Positions 27,777 through 36,528 of a DNA stretch of 64,000 bases are shown here, in pieces (the stretch's first letter is position 1; each line of letters starts with the position of its first letter). The notes under the pieces are model-generated. The model did not search any database and was not told where the DNA came from. It saw only the letters and a list, made by a program, of their open reading frames with translations. The DNA is taken from positions 1 to 64,000 of the forward strand of contig JAHFSX010000007.1 in the NCBI GenBank assembly GCA_023269675.1. The letters are read 5' to 3'. This DNA is from Verrucomicrobiota bacterium. Lineage in GTDB: Bacteria; Verrucomicrobiota; Kiritimatiellia; RFP12; UBA1067. Made by a program: the position numbers and the translations under genes.

Positions 27777-28187
27777 TCAAAGGTCAGGGTCGGGTTCCTG
27801 TTTGCCCGCCCCCGGTTTCATTCCGGAAAGACAGGCTTGGACCGCCTTTAAGAACGGATCCCTGTCGAAAGGCTTCTGAAAGATGTAATCCGCACCTAAC
27901 TTTAGGGCCATATTCAGGTAGAGTTTCTGCCCATAGCTTCCGCCGCCCGAAATGGCGATTATCGGAAGGGCTTTGTTCTTCCTGCGTATCGCGGGGATGG
28001 TTTCCAACCCTTCTTTTTCAGGCATGACAATGTCGGTGACGATCAGGTCAAAGAATTCGGACTCCAGAAGCCGCAGTCCTTGTTCGCCGTCACAGGCGCC
28101 TGCGACGTCATAGCCGGCTTTCGACAGCCACCTCAGGAGCATGTCGAGCACAAGCTCATCGTCATCAATGACCAGAATCTTAGACAT
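27777..28187 (-). CDS. Single-domain response regulator (CheY-like receiver)
   Basis: 136 residues from ATG 28187 (AAGGAACGG upstream). A receiver domain fills the whole protein: IDDDE acidic pocket near residue 9, phosphoacceptor Asp in LIVTDIVMPEKEG near 53, the Ser/Gly switch region AISGGGS, and the lysine in FQKPFD near 106. No output domain is attached. No histidine kinase gene is nearby, so the partner is unknown; the Hanks kinase at 24728 is of another class. Confidence 0.9.
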   Translation of the reverse strand: MSKILVIDDDELVLDMLLRWLSKAGYDVAGACDGEQGLRLLESEFFDLIVTDIVMPEKEGLETIPAIRRKNKALPIIAISGGGSYGQKLYLNMALKLGADYIFQKPFDRDPFLKAVQACLSGMKPGAGKQEPDPDL

Positions 28188-28481
28188 TCGACCGTTCCTT
28201 CTTTTTGGCGTCAAGGACCTCTCGGATTAATGTGCTGTTTCTCATCGGGCTTCAGCGCTTTGTTGTATGCGATGTGGCGTGCGGAGGCCAGACGCCGATT
28301 ACAGGAAGAGGGCGGGTTGGCGGATCATTGCAGGGTCACGCGCACATAAGAAACGTGCGGGTCCGCGACGGTGTACGCCAATAGGGCGGCGATATGGGGT
28401 CGGCAGTTTTTGCGAGGGGGATTCAATGGTTTTTAAGAGGGCCAGGGGATGTCGCGGGCGATGTCGGACCGTCGTCTGCGA

Positions 28482-29942
28482 TTAAACCTGGGCGAGTTGC
28501 GGGATTTCGAACCCTTTGCGGTTCTGGTTTTTCAACAACGCATTAGCCGAATCCGCATGTTCGCCGAAGTGCCGTTCCGTTTTGGGGTCAAAGGTCAGTA
28601 CGGGGCCGACAGTGTAGCTGTTGCCGTCCTCGGGAACGCCAACACCCGCACGCATGATTTCGTGCAGTTTCTGGAAGTGCTCACAGGCGTTTTTGTCGTC
28701 GCCGAACTTGCCGGCCTTCACATTGAAAGGGACCTGTTCGCCCAGCCGATAGGAGTTGTTCATCAAATGCCCGAGGACGCAGGAGCGGTGCGCATCGGAT
28801 GCTGTTCCGTTCGCCATCGTTGGATCGTTCGCGCGGACAGCCGCAATGAAACTCCCGAAGTTTCCCCCCGGAGTCACTTTGCCTGTCCCGACTTTGACCG
28901 CCTCTCCTTCGCGGCTCCCTCTGGGATAGTATTTATCTCGAACGATCCGACCGCCGTCTTCGAAGTAGTACTCATTCTCGACCTGCGTCTGGTAACCCTC
29001 ATACTTGACGTTACGGACATTGAAGAGGACCTGCTGGCCGTTCGGGTATTCCGCCATCGCGAACAGGGTGTTGGGGGTCACCCCCTGGTCCTTCCATTGG
29101 AACCGCCCTCCGATCGCCATCGCCTTGACGGGATGGATCTGGTCATCGTCGAGGGCCCAGCGCGCGACGTCGAGCTGGTGCGTCCCCTGATTGTTGAGGT
29201 CCCCGTTGCCGGTTTCCCAGAACCAGTGCCAGTTGTAGTGCACGAGATTGCGATGAAACGCCGCGACCTCTGCCGGGCCTCTCCACAGGTCCCAGTCCAG
29301 ATTCTCCGGCGGGGCTTCCGGGGGCTTGAAACCGATGCCGGCCCGCGCCTTGCAGCAATATCCGTAAGCTATTTTCAGGCGGCCGAACTTGCCCGCTTTG
29401 ATCGCTTCGTGCAGTCCGGCAATTTTAGGGTTGCTGCGGCTCTGCGTGCCGTGCTGGACAACGACACCGTACTTCTTCTGTGCCGCAACGGCAATCCGCC
29501 CCTCCGCCACGTCGTGGCTCATCGGTTTTTCGACGTACACGTGTTTGCCGGCCTGGGCTCCCCAGATGGTCATCAGAGCATGCCAGTGATTCGGGGCGGC
29601 AATCGAAATCGCATCGACGGTCTTGTCGTCCAGGACGCGGCGCAGATCCGCGACGGCTTGCGGTTTTTGAAGCCCCTTGCTTTTCGTCTCGACATCCTTG
29701 AGGCGCCGCGCCAGCACGCCGCGGTCCGGATCGACCAGGTAGGCGATCTCCACGTTGGGTTGGTCGAGATATCCCTGAATGTGGTTTGAGCCGCGGCCGT
29801 TCACGCCGACGATGGCGATGCGGACCTTGTCGCTGGCGCCCAGAACGCGCCCCGATGCCTTTGTGCCGTTGATCAACACGGACGAACCGGCCACGGCGGC
29901 CGAGGCCGATTGCATGAACTGGCGACGCGTATGCTGAGTCAT
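28482..29942 (-). CDS. Tat-exported Gfo/Idh/MocA family oxidoreductase
   Basis: 486 residues, AAAAGG before the ATG. The twin-arginine leader TRRQFMQSASAAVAGSS is followed by a Rossmann domain (VRIAIVGVNGRGSNHIQGY), the EKPMSHD catalytic-lysine motif (EKP), and the C-terminal alpha/beta domain with ENLDWDLWRGP and GTHQLDVARWALDD. This is the branch of the family that is abundant in Planctomycetes/Verrucomicrobia and acts on sugars or cyclitols in the periplasm, probably with tightly bound NAD(P). Substrate unknown. Isolated on its strand. Confidence 0.9.
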   Translation of the reverse strand: MTQHTRRQFMQSASAAVAGSSVLINGTKASGRVLGASDKVRIAIVGVNGRGSNHIQGYLDQPNVEIAYLVDPDRGVLARRLKDVETKSKGLQKPQAVADLRRVLDDKTVDAISIAAPNHWHALMTIWGAQAGKHVYVEKPMSHDVAEGRIAVAAQKKYGVVVQHGTQSRSNPKIAGLHEAIKAGKFGRLKIAYGYCCKARAGIGFKPPEAPPENLDWDLWRGPAEVAAFHRNLVHYNWHWFWETGNGDLNNQGTHQLDVARWALDDDQIHPVKAMAIGGRFQWKDQGVTPNTLFAMAEYPNGQQVLFNVRNVKYEGYQTQVENEYYFEDGGRIVRDKYYPRGSREGEAVKVGTGKVTPGGNFGSFIAAVRANDPTMANGTASDAHRSCVLGHLMNNSYRLGEQVPFNVKAGKFGDDKNACEHFQKLHEIMRAGVGVPEDGNSYTVGPVLTFDPKTERHFGEHADSANALLKNQNRKGFEIPQLAQV

Positions 29943-30403
29943 GTTAACGCCTTTTAAATGAATCGGAGGAGTGGAGCATGGGCAGGTTCACCAGAAGATC
30001 GGGGGTGGTCATGCAGGCAATCGGTTCATTTCTTTGTGCATGCCGCCAGTACTCATAATGATGAGCGGATATTACCCGAAACAGCGCAGAACGGCCAGCA
30101 TCAAAACGCGTCAAGCGTTCGCTGAAAGTGGCTGGCTTCGGTTGCGCTGAAAAAGGCGATCGTGAACGGTCGGGACGGAGCCCGACCCTCCAGAATGCGA
30201 GAAAGCACGTCCACGTGCGCGTCGAGGGACGACCTCCATGCCGTCCAAAGCCATTTTTAGCGCAACCTACTTTCGAGGGAATACAACAAACACACAATGC
30301 GGCAATCGCGGTTGCGTTTGCCGAACCCCACTCGTTTACCATTCTTTGTCGTCACAAACTTAATAAGGATACTATAGCACCATCCGGGCCCGCGCTTCTT
30401 TCG
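29943..30403. other. Intergenic region with palindromic element
   Basis: 460 bases with no gene. It holds the nested inverted-repeat element at 30140-30267 (listed separately). The remainder shows nothing recognisable. Confidence 0.5.
30140..30267. repeat. Nested palindromic repeat element
   Basis: Outer arms GGTTGCGCTGAAAAAGGC (30140-30157) and GCCATTTTTAGCGCAACC (30250-30267) are near-perfect inverted repeats. Inside lies a hairpin with GGTCGGG (30168-30174) and CCCGACC (30181-30187) and a second GC-rich palindromic stretch (about 30210-30245). It looks like a REP/BIME-type intergenic repeat; no second copy was found in this window. Confidence 0.5.
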
Positions 30404-30886
30404 TTAATCGTCACTAAATTGCGAATTATACTCAGAGGTCTCACTCTCCTCTTCCATCATCTGACTCTCCGCTTCGGGCACCGGAATCTCTGATTCGATC
30501 ATAGGCTCCTCCTGTTCGGACGTTTGATTTTCGACCTCGGACATCGGACTCTCCAGATCGGGCACAGGATCATCCTGTGCGATCATCGTAGTCTCCGTCT
30601 CTGCCATGGGGTTCTCTGATTCGATCAGAGGGACCACCTCCTCGGACATCGGAGTCTCCGGGTCAGGGAGCGGACGATCCTCCTCGATCATCGGAGCCGC
30701 CTCTTCTGACGGACGATCCTCCTCGATCATCGGGGTCTCCTGCTCAGGTGTCCGATCCTCCTCGATCATCGGGGTCTCCTGTTCAGGTGTCCGATCCTCT
30801 TCATCGGGCACCGGACCCACCTGTGCAAGCGCAGGCGCGGCAGAAAACAGTAAAGACGTTACACACATTTTAACTGACGTTTTCAT
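30404..30886 (-). CDS. Exported, extremely acidic repeat protein
   Basis: 160 residues. AAGGAGGCTCGC precedes the ATG. A normal signal peptide (VKMCVTSLLFSAAPALA) precedes about 138 residues made of degenerate repeats of the form TPMIEEDRxPEQE. By count about one third of the mature residues are Asp or Glu, there is no Lys, and there are only four Arg. Met, Pro and Ser/Thr fill the rest, so the chain is predicted disordered. No family was recognised. The first three units are almost identical at the DNA level, showing recent slippage or expansion. Plausible roles (cation binding, extracellular matrix) are guesses. Confidence 0.8.
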   Translation of the reverse strand: MKTSVKMCVTSLLFSAAPALAQVGPVPDEEDRTPEQETPMIEEDRTPEQETPMIEEDRPSEEAAPMIEEDRPLPDPETPMSEEVVPLIESENPMAETETTMIAQDDPVPDLESPMSEVENQTSEQEEPMIESEIPVPEAESQMMEEESETSEYNSQFSDD

Positions 30887-31205
30887 GCGAGCCTCCTTAT
30901 CGTGTAATCTGTTATGAAAAGATCCTGATCTGTGAGCTACGATACTCTCACAACTTCAATTCAAATTATCGCTACACTTTTTGATTAATCAAGTATTTTC
31001 GAGCGTTTGGACCCGCCGGCCAGGCGCGGTCTGAAAAGGGTGCCGCTGCGTCGATCCGTCTGGTCGCGCAGCAGGAGAACGGCGTGTACGGGTGCGGCAT
31101 CGCGGGAGAAAGGAGTCCCGGACAAGCTGCGCGCGGCCGCCGCCGCGCGCGCGGGCTGGCGGTCGAGGGCGTGGTCAGTTGCGGGATCCGGAAGCTGGTC
31201 CGAGC
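30887..31205. other. Intergenic region
   Basis: About 320 bases. The first 120 are AT-rich with a small hairpin (TGTGAG 30931-30936 / CTCACA 30947-30952) and the palindrome TTGATTAATCAA (30981-30992). This is the probable promoter area for the acidic protein. The remainder is GC-rich with no recognised gene. Confidence 0.4.
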
Positions 31206-32483
31206 TTACTTTAACCCGATACAGTACAAATGCGTCTTTGTACGCAGGATCAGTGAATCTCCAGCCGCGGCGGGAGAGGCCATGAAGCCGGAGGCCAAAT
31301 GGTTTTCCGCCAGCTTTTCAAATATGCGGCCGGCGCGGATCACGGTTGTTTTGCCCGAAACACTGCAAATGTAGATCCGCCCGCCGTCAATAATGGGCGA
31401 AGCCAGGCAGTTTCCGCCAATATTCTCCCGCCACACGGTCTTACCTGATCCGGTTTCAAGGCAAGTCATGACGCCATTGTCAGAAAGCATATACAGCAAA
31501 CCGTCCCGCACGACCGGCGACGGGGTCAGCGGAACATCCTTGCCCGCCACGCGCCACACGACATGCGAATCGGTCACATCGTTCGTGCCATCCGGACGGA
31601 CGGCCAGCATTTCCGCCGCCCCGTGGCCCGTCACGGCCAGCACCAAACCACCGTCAAAAACAGGCGTGACCGCGGGTGTATAAGCCGTGTTCAGGACCCT
31701 CCAAATCTCTTTCCCGGTATCCGGTTCATATGCAAAGAGCGCGCTGGACGCCGGGCTGATCAACTGTGCCTTTCCACCGACATCAATCACCAGCGGTGTG
31801 GCAAACCCCTTACGCATGTCACCGTCCCTTTTCGGCTGGCCTTTCTCATCCAGATCTTTCCATTCGATCTTGCGGTCGCTCTTCCAGACCGTCTTGCCGG
31901 TCTGCGTATCCAGTGCCACCAGGTACTGCACATCCACGCCGTCGAAAGTCAGAATGAGCAGGTTCCGATACAGGATGACCGACGAACCCGGTCCGCGATA
32001 ATGTCGGCACTTGAGATCCTCGCGCTTCCAAAGCACCTCGCCGGTCGCCGTGTCGAGGCAGGCTGTGCCATAGCTTCCGAAATGGACATACACCCGTCCC
32101 GGCTCGATCGCAGGAGAAGGTGACGCGTAGCAATTCACCGCGTTTCCGAGGGGCTCTGGCGCATCGGAATGAAACAAATGCTTTTCGAAGAGAATCTTGC
32201 CCGACTTTACGTCCACGCAGAACGCGAAGTAATCTTGCCCCTTCTCTGTCGCACTGGTCACCCAGGCCTGATTACCCTGCACCACGGGCGTCGACCACCC
32301 CAAATGGGGAATCGCTATTTTCCAACGCACGTTGTTGGTCTCGCTCCAGAGCAAGGGCAAATCGGCATCGGTCACCGTCCCGTTGCCCTGCTGGCCGCGA
32401 AACATCGGCCAGCCCTCGCCCGCATACACCAAACCCTGAAAGGCAACCGAACAAGCTATTAATCCGAACCGTTTCATTTTCAT
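31206..32483 (-). CDS. Exported PQQ-like beta-propeller protein
   Basis: 425 residues with a signal peptide (MKMKRFGLIACSVAFQGLVYA) and the start motif GWPMFRGQQGNG. Blades are of the form VYVHFGSYGTACLDTATGEVLW, and the last reads LILRTKTHLYCIGLK. It is the same architectural class as the 26402 protein, but sequence similarity is limited to blade motifs. AGAGGG lies about 10 bases before the ATG. It stands 58 bases from the gene at 32628 in the same orientation and is downstream of it. Function unknown; probably periplasmic. Confidence 0.85.
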   Translation of the reverse strand: MKMKRFGLIACSVAFQGLVYAGEGWPMFRGQQGNGTVTDADLPLLWSETNNVRWKIAIPHLGWSTPVVQGNQAWVTSATEKGQDYFAFCVDVKSGKILFEKHLFHSDAPEPLGNAVNCYASPSPAIEPGRVYVHFGSYGTACLDTATGEVLWKREDLKCRHYRGPGSSVILYRNLLILTFDGVDVQYLVALDTQTGKTVWKSDRKIEWKDLDEKGQPKRDGDMRKGFATPLVIDVGGKAQLISPASSALFAYEPDTGKEIWRVLNTAYTPAVTPVFDGGLVLAVTGHGAAEMLAVRPDGTNDVTDSHVVWRVAGKDVPLTPSPVVRDGLLYMLSDNGVMTCLETGSGKTVWRENIGGNCLASPIIDGGRIYICSVSGKTTVIRAGRIFEKLAENHLASGFMASPAAAGDSLILRTKTHLYCIGLK

Positions 32484-32627
32484 AGTGCTGACCCTCTTGC
32501 AAGCCCCGCTTTTTTTTGGAAGCCAGAAAGCAGAATGCGTTTCCGCCTGCCTTTCCGCACGGCCGGCGTCCGGGTTGCCCAGTGACCGCGAAGGGGCACT
32601 GCCACCCGGCTCATTCGCAATCGTGAA

Positions 32628-33569
32628 TCATTCGGTTTTCTCGGCGGATTTCGTCTCCCCGGCTGCCAGCAGGTCGCGCAGCTCCTTTGCATACATGTCA
32701 AATTCGGCGAGATTGGTGTGCTGTCGCAGAGTTTCGATCATCGTTGAAAAGCCTTCGGCCTCCCTGCCCAGGAGAACCAGGTCGCGGGCGCGCTGCCAGT
32801 TCAATTTGGGGAGGGTCTGCTGGGTGAACTGGGTCGCCTTGTCGTTCAGCCCCTGGCGCTTGGCTCGTAATGTTTCATTGACGATGCGTTTGTCCCAGAG
32901 CTGGATCAGTGCGGGGCTCTTTTTCGCCCTCAGAAACGGAAAAACGGTTCTGTCCAACATGCCGTCGGTATTCGCCGGCGACCACTCCCATGTTTTGTCC
33001 TGCTCCTTGGTTTTTTCCCCTTCCTGGGGCCCCCCCAGTTTCTGCCCCAGATGGAAGTGACGCGCCAGCACGCCTTGTGTGACCGGCCGGTCCAGCAACT
33101 CGGCGTTTGTGCGCTTACGAAGGTCAAACTTGCTCTCCGCCGCCCAGACCTTGAGCACATGCTGAAGCAGCGCCTCGTTCAGCTTGCCTTCGTCCTCGCC
33201 GGAGGCGCGGAGAAAGGTCAGGTGGAGGTAATTCGCATGAAGAGCCAGCGCGGCCTGAAAATCGTCGGCCTTAAGAGTGTCGTCCTGAGCGCTTTTCCAC
33301 TTCTTGAACTCGGTGTTGTCTTTCTTGCCCCCCTCAAACTTCGTGGCAAAAACAGCATCCTCGTACAGATCCAGCAAAGACTTGGTGCTGGACAAGGCCT
33401 TGCCCAAACCATCCCCGACGCTCTTTTGTTCGGCCGTGACCTTATCCTTGTGGGACTGCTCCAGCTTGTCCAGTTCTCTGAGCATCGCAGCTTTGTCAAA
33501 ACCGCCCTGCTGCGCCATGCCGATCCCGGCCAGCAGCGCCATGAGCGCACCTGCAAACCCTGCCTTCAT
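32628..33569 (-). CDS. Exported helical protein of unknown function
   Basis: 313 residues from the ATG at 33569, chosen because GGAGG sits about 9 bases upstream; another ATG three codons earlier abuts the same ribosome site. A signal peptide (MKAGFAGALMALLAGIGMA) is followed by a mostly helical, Lys/Glu-rich chain (for example DKLEQSHKDKVTAEQKSVGD). No enzyme motif or family was recognised. It lies upstream of the propeller gene at 31206 in the same direction, suggesting a two-gene unit. Confidence 0.75.
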   Translation of the reverse strand: MKAGFAGALMALLAGIGMAQQGGFDKAAMLRELDKLEQSHKDKVTAEQKSVGDGLGKALSSTKSLLDLYEDAVFATKFEGGKKDNTEFKKWKSAQDDTLKADDFQAALALHANYLHLTFLRASGEDEGKLNEALLQHVLKVWAAESKFDLRKRTNAELLDRPVTQGVLARHFHLGQKLGGPQEGEKTKEQDKTWEWSPANTDGMLDRTVFPFLRAKKSPALIQLWDKRIVNETLRAKRQGLNDKATQFTQQTLPKLNWQRARDLVLLGREAEGFSTMIETLRQHTNLAEFDMYAKELRDLLAAGETKSAEKTE

Positions 33570-33981
33570 TGTATTCATCCTCCATTGCTCCAGATGTCCG
33601 CATCGGAAGATCCCCCGCCGACGTACATGAGTTAGAAGAATGCCCAAACCGGGCAGGTGTGTCAAGTCAGTGCGTGCTGAGGTGGCCGGGAGGTGCGGCT
33701 TGTCTCCCCACACCTTGACCGGGGATGATGTGCGGAGTTGGATGGAGGGAGGCAAGCCAACCCCATGTCCCGTCGCCGGTGGCTTGTCCAGCTGCGTGCC
33801 TCTGAAGCCGTGAACCCGGCGGTTGCCGCCCGGAGGGGGAACTGCGGGCGCTTCAGCTGAACCGGGGGTGATTCGGCAGACGGACTATGCGCGCGAACCT
33901 TATCGCGCGGTTACGCGTTGAAATGTCAAAGTGTGCCCTGTCAGTTTGTGTGTAGCTTTGGGGGGAAGGCTGACGGTGCGC
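33570..33981. other. Intergenic region
   Basis: About 410 bases between the gene starting at 33569 and the end of the broken SIMPL gene. GC-rich; nothing recognisable apart from the presumed promoter of the downstream - strand gene. Confidence 0.4.
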
Positions 33982-34677
33982 CTAAAGAAGTTCAAAGATT
34001 GCATAAACTGTGATGCGGAGTTTCTCGGCATCGGCACTTACCACGGCGGAACTCTCATCGACGATGACATTCTCGTCTTTGATCGTGCTGCCAATGGGTG
34101 GATACTCGTTGAGGCACAAGACGGGGCCGAGTGTGGCACCGAGAGCTGTCGCCATGGCGGCAGCCTTGTCTTTTGCAGCTAGGGTTGCCCTGAGCATCGT
34201 GTCCCGCGTTATCTTGTCTGTTCTTGAACAGTAAGTCGAATATTTGACTTTACCGTTGCCGTTACTCAGCAGGGCGAGCATATCGTTAAAAAGAGGGAGT
34301 TCTTTCTGCCGGAGTGTCAGGGTGCGTGTGACAATGAATTTCTTGGTGGGGTCACTGGCACCGCCTTCTTGGCCAGACGATGGGTCTTGAACCCTGATCA
34401 TGCCGAGTGACGCATCGCCGCCCTGTATGCCTTTTTTGACGCAAGCATCAATCAGGAGTTTCATCTCTTGTTCATTTGCTTCCTTGGCCGCAAGGAGAGT
34501 TTTTCCCGTACTTTCACGAGTGACCGTCCACAGGATGGCGTCAGACTGTATGTAACCAATCGCGCTACCGCTGACAGAGATTGTCCTGGGTTTCAGTTGC
34601 GGCTAGTTTGCCTCCGGGGCCGCCTTTGCGTTGAAAAGCGTGCTTACGATGAAAAGGGATACGAGAGTCCGCTTCAT
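33982..34677 (-). pseudogene. SIMPL-domain (DUF541) exported protein interrupted by an amber codon
   Basis: One continuous frame runs from an ATG at 34677 (AAGGAAATGAC upstream) to the stop at 33982, except for an in-frame TAG at 34605-34603. The 24 codons before TAG encode a clean signal peptide (MKRTLVSLFIVSTLFNAKA, then APEAN). The 46 codons after it, up to the next ATG at 34464, continue with RTISVSGSAIGY and VTRESTGKTLLAAKEANEQE, typical SIMPL/DUF541 sequence. The domain then runs to the end (VTRTLTLRQKELPLFNDMLA, ALGATLGPVLCLNE). As written the gene yields a 24-residue peptide. Restart at 34464 would lose the signal peptide and 46 residues. A sequencing error or a fresh nonsense mutation are the simple explanations. 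Confidence 0.8.
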
Positions 34678-34774
34678 GTCATTTCCTTAATCATGGTGTA
34701 ATTGAACTTAACTTTATTAAAATGCCACTACAACTGGGGACAAGCAAGCTCATTGTTAGAATTAGAGGTTGATA

Positions 34775-35060
34775 GGGTGTGATTCAACTTCGTTGAATCC
34801 ACACCCTAAGGAGGAGTTAGGATTTAGGAGTTTGGAGTTGCAATGCCGTGGCAGCGAACGTGTTCGTACCATGCTCGAGAGTCCGTGTTCGTGTCTTCAA
34901 AATGAGGTCAAACGTAGTGTCTCAAGAAACGTTTGCTCGCGGAAGGGTTCCTCCATGTCCAACGCCCTGTTTTCAGGGCCTTCTGCGCTTCCAACTCCTC
35001 GATCCTAACTCCTAAATTCTCCTGGGTGTGACTCAGTTTCAACGAAACTGAATCGCACCC
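34775..35060 (+). mobile_element. MITE-like element, copy B, complete with 9-bp target duplication
   Basis: 286 bp bounded by two hairpin ends: left 34775-34806 (GGGTGTGATTCAAC / GTTGAAT-C-CACACCC) and right 35024-35060 (GGGTGTGACTCAGTTTC / GAAACTGAATCGCACCC). The right end read on the other strand aligns with the left end for about 65 bases, including AGGAG-TTAGGAT words, so the element has long terminal inverted repeats. Both sides are flanked by AGGTTGATA (34766-34774 and 35061-35069), the direct repeat expected after transposition. It carries no open frame for a transposase. Confidence 0.75.
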
Positions 35061-35220
35061 AGGTTGATAGGGCGGGTGGTGTGCTTCGGCATAGGGGGGT
35101 CGAGAAGGCGTTTTGTGGGGCAGGAAGTGTCAAGGCTGGCGCTGCGCGGGCTAGCCGTAGGCGCATCACGTGGCACACGGACAAGACGCGGAATAATGGC
35201 AAATTTCGGCAACAGGGACA

Positions 35221-35275
35221 TTGAACGCTCAACATTCAACGTCGAACGTGGGATGCGCCCCTTCTGGAAACGCTT
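35221..35275. repeat. Iterated-word intergenic repeat (GAACG/CAACG type)
   Basis: TTGAACGCTCAACATTCAAC followed by GTCGAACGTGGG and CCCCTTCTGG. The same words occur at 47491-47585 (including the CCCTTCTGG end) and, as a longer palindrome, at 61074-61175. Confidence 0.5.
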
Positions 35276-35448
35276 GATAAGACTGAACGTTTATGTAAAG
35301 CTGTCCGCAATGTTGGCCAAGTGAAAAGCAAGAGTCCGATCATGCGATTGTTTCGAGGAGTTAGTTCGTGATCTCCTCAACACGGAGTGCCTGGCGCGCA
35401 GCAGGCACATATGGCACTGACCCGCAAGTGCCTTAAGAAAGAAGAGTT

Positions 35449-36528
35449 ATGATGCGTTTTTTTCTGTTAATCATCCTGGCATCAGGCTGCGGCCTGTCCG
35501 GCCTCGCTAAAGTTAACCAGCTAGCGGGACAGCACGCTCTCGACACGCAGCAGTCTTTGGCTGCACCGCAATCACTCGCTGAGCAGCCGTCCCTCGCTAC
35601 ACAAACGCCGCTCTCTATTCCGCGGTCGCCCGCGCAGATCGAGTCGCGTGTTCTCAAGTTGCTCGGTGCGGGCAAACAGTCGGACGCTGAGGAATATCTC
35701 GATACTTATGCTCCGCAACACAAGAATAATCAGCGTGTGGTGTTTCTTCTGGCGTGCTGTGTGCGAAGCCGGTTTATGGTGCGCGAAGCAGCCCCTATTT
35801 TCGCGGCCGTTGCCGAAATGGGTACGAACTCGGTCACGGGCCAGTGCGCCCTCCAGATCCTGTACCTTGACGTCAGGAAAGACACGGAGCAGCACTTCGA
35901 TGCTTTGCGCGGTCTGGTCGAGTCGAATCCGGGTGACATGATGCTGCGTTGGATGATAGCCGTCCAGTGCCGGTCGTTTGACAAGAACGAGGAGGGGGTC
36001 ACGCACTATCGGAAACTCCTGGAGCACTGGAGCCCCGGTCCGGTGCTTGTTCATCAGACATACGGCAACCTCCTCGAAGAACTCGATAAATATGATGAAG
36101 CCTTGGTTGAACGACGTAAGGCCGTTGAGCTTGAGCCAGCGGGTTGGAGCTATCAGGGCCTCGGCAGCACGCTCTCCTCATTGAAGCGGTTCAAGGAAGC
36201 CGATGAAGCTTATGCGAAGTCCGTGGAACTCGCGCCGGATAATTCTTCCTACTGGGCTAGCTGGGGCTGGGGGCTTATGCAGGAACGCCGTTTTCCAGAA
36301 GCCATCGCAAAATGCGAAAAGGCGACAAGCCTCAATCCAAAGGGTTACCGCGCGTATAGTTATTGGGGCAGGTGCCTGGAACTGCAAGGAAATAAGCCAG
36401 AGGCGATCGCGAAGTACAAGAGAGTGCTCGAACTCAACAACAACTATAAGTACGCCAAGGAGCGCATCCAGGCTTTGGAGGCGGAAGCAAAACCTGCTCC
36501 CGCCGGCGGCGAGAACACCAGTAAATGA
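35449..36528 (+). CDS. Exported TPR-repeat protein
   Basis: 359 residues. GAAGAG precedes tandem ATGs at 35449/35452. The short leader MMRFFLLIILASGC ends in a cysteine and may be a lipoprotein signal, although Ala at -3 of the lipobox is unusual. A Gln/Ser/Leu-rich linker of degenerate QSLA-type repeats (about 25-60) follows. From about 65 the chain is helical with tetratricopeptide repeats, clearest at 195-340: DEALVERRKAVELEPAGWSY, KEADEAYAKSVELAPDNSSY, PEAIAKCEKATSLNPKGYRA, PEAIAKYKRVLELN. Probably a protein-protein interaction scaffold at the envelope. Confidence 0.85.
   Translation: MMRFFLLIILASGCGLSGLAKVNQLAGQHALDTQQSLAAPQSLAEQPSLATQTPLSIPRSPAQIESRVLKLLGAGKQSDAEEYLDTYAPQHKNNQRVVFLLACCVRSRFMVREAAPIFAAVAEMGTNSVTGQCALQILYLDVRKDTEQHFDALRGLVESNPGDMMLRWMIAVQCRSFDKNEEGVTHYRKLLEHWSPGPVLVHQTYGNLLEELDKYDEALVERRKAVELEPAGWSYQGLGSTLSSLKRFKEADEAYAKSVELAPDNSSYWASWGWGLMQERRFPEAIAKCEKATSLNPKGYRAYSYWGRCLELQGNKPEAIAKYKRVLELNNNYKYAKERIQALEAEAKPAPAGGENTSK

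Larger units (their letters stand above)
34678..35448. other. Long intergenic region with a complete MITE-like element and a word repeat
   Basis: 770 bases between divergent genes. It contains copy B of the dispersed element (34775-35060) and an iterated-word repeat (35221-35275). The remainder (35076-35210 and 35280-35448) has no recognised feature beyond the promoter region of the TPR gene. Confidence 0.5.

Noticed and set aside
30640-30800. Regularly spaced repeats that could suggest a CRISPR array
   Set aside because: The repeat units are contiguous, of about 39-42 bases without unique spacers, and lie in frame within the acidic protein gene.
31007-31374. Small + strand frames beside the 31206 propeller gene
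   Set aside because: Arg/Ala/Ser-rich, no ribosome site, and they overlap the real - strand gene end.
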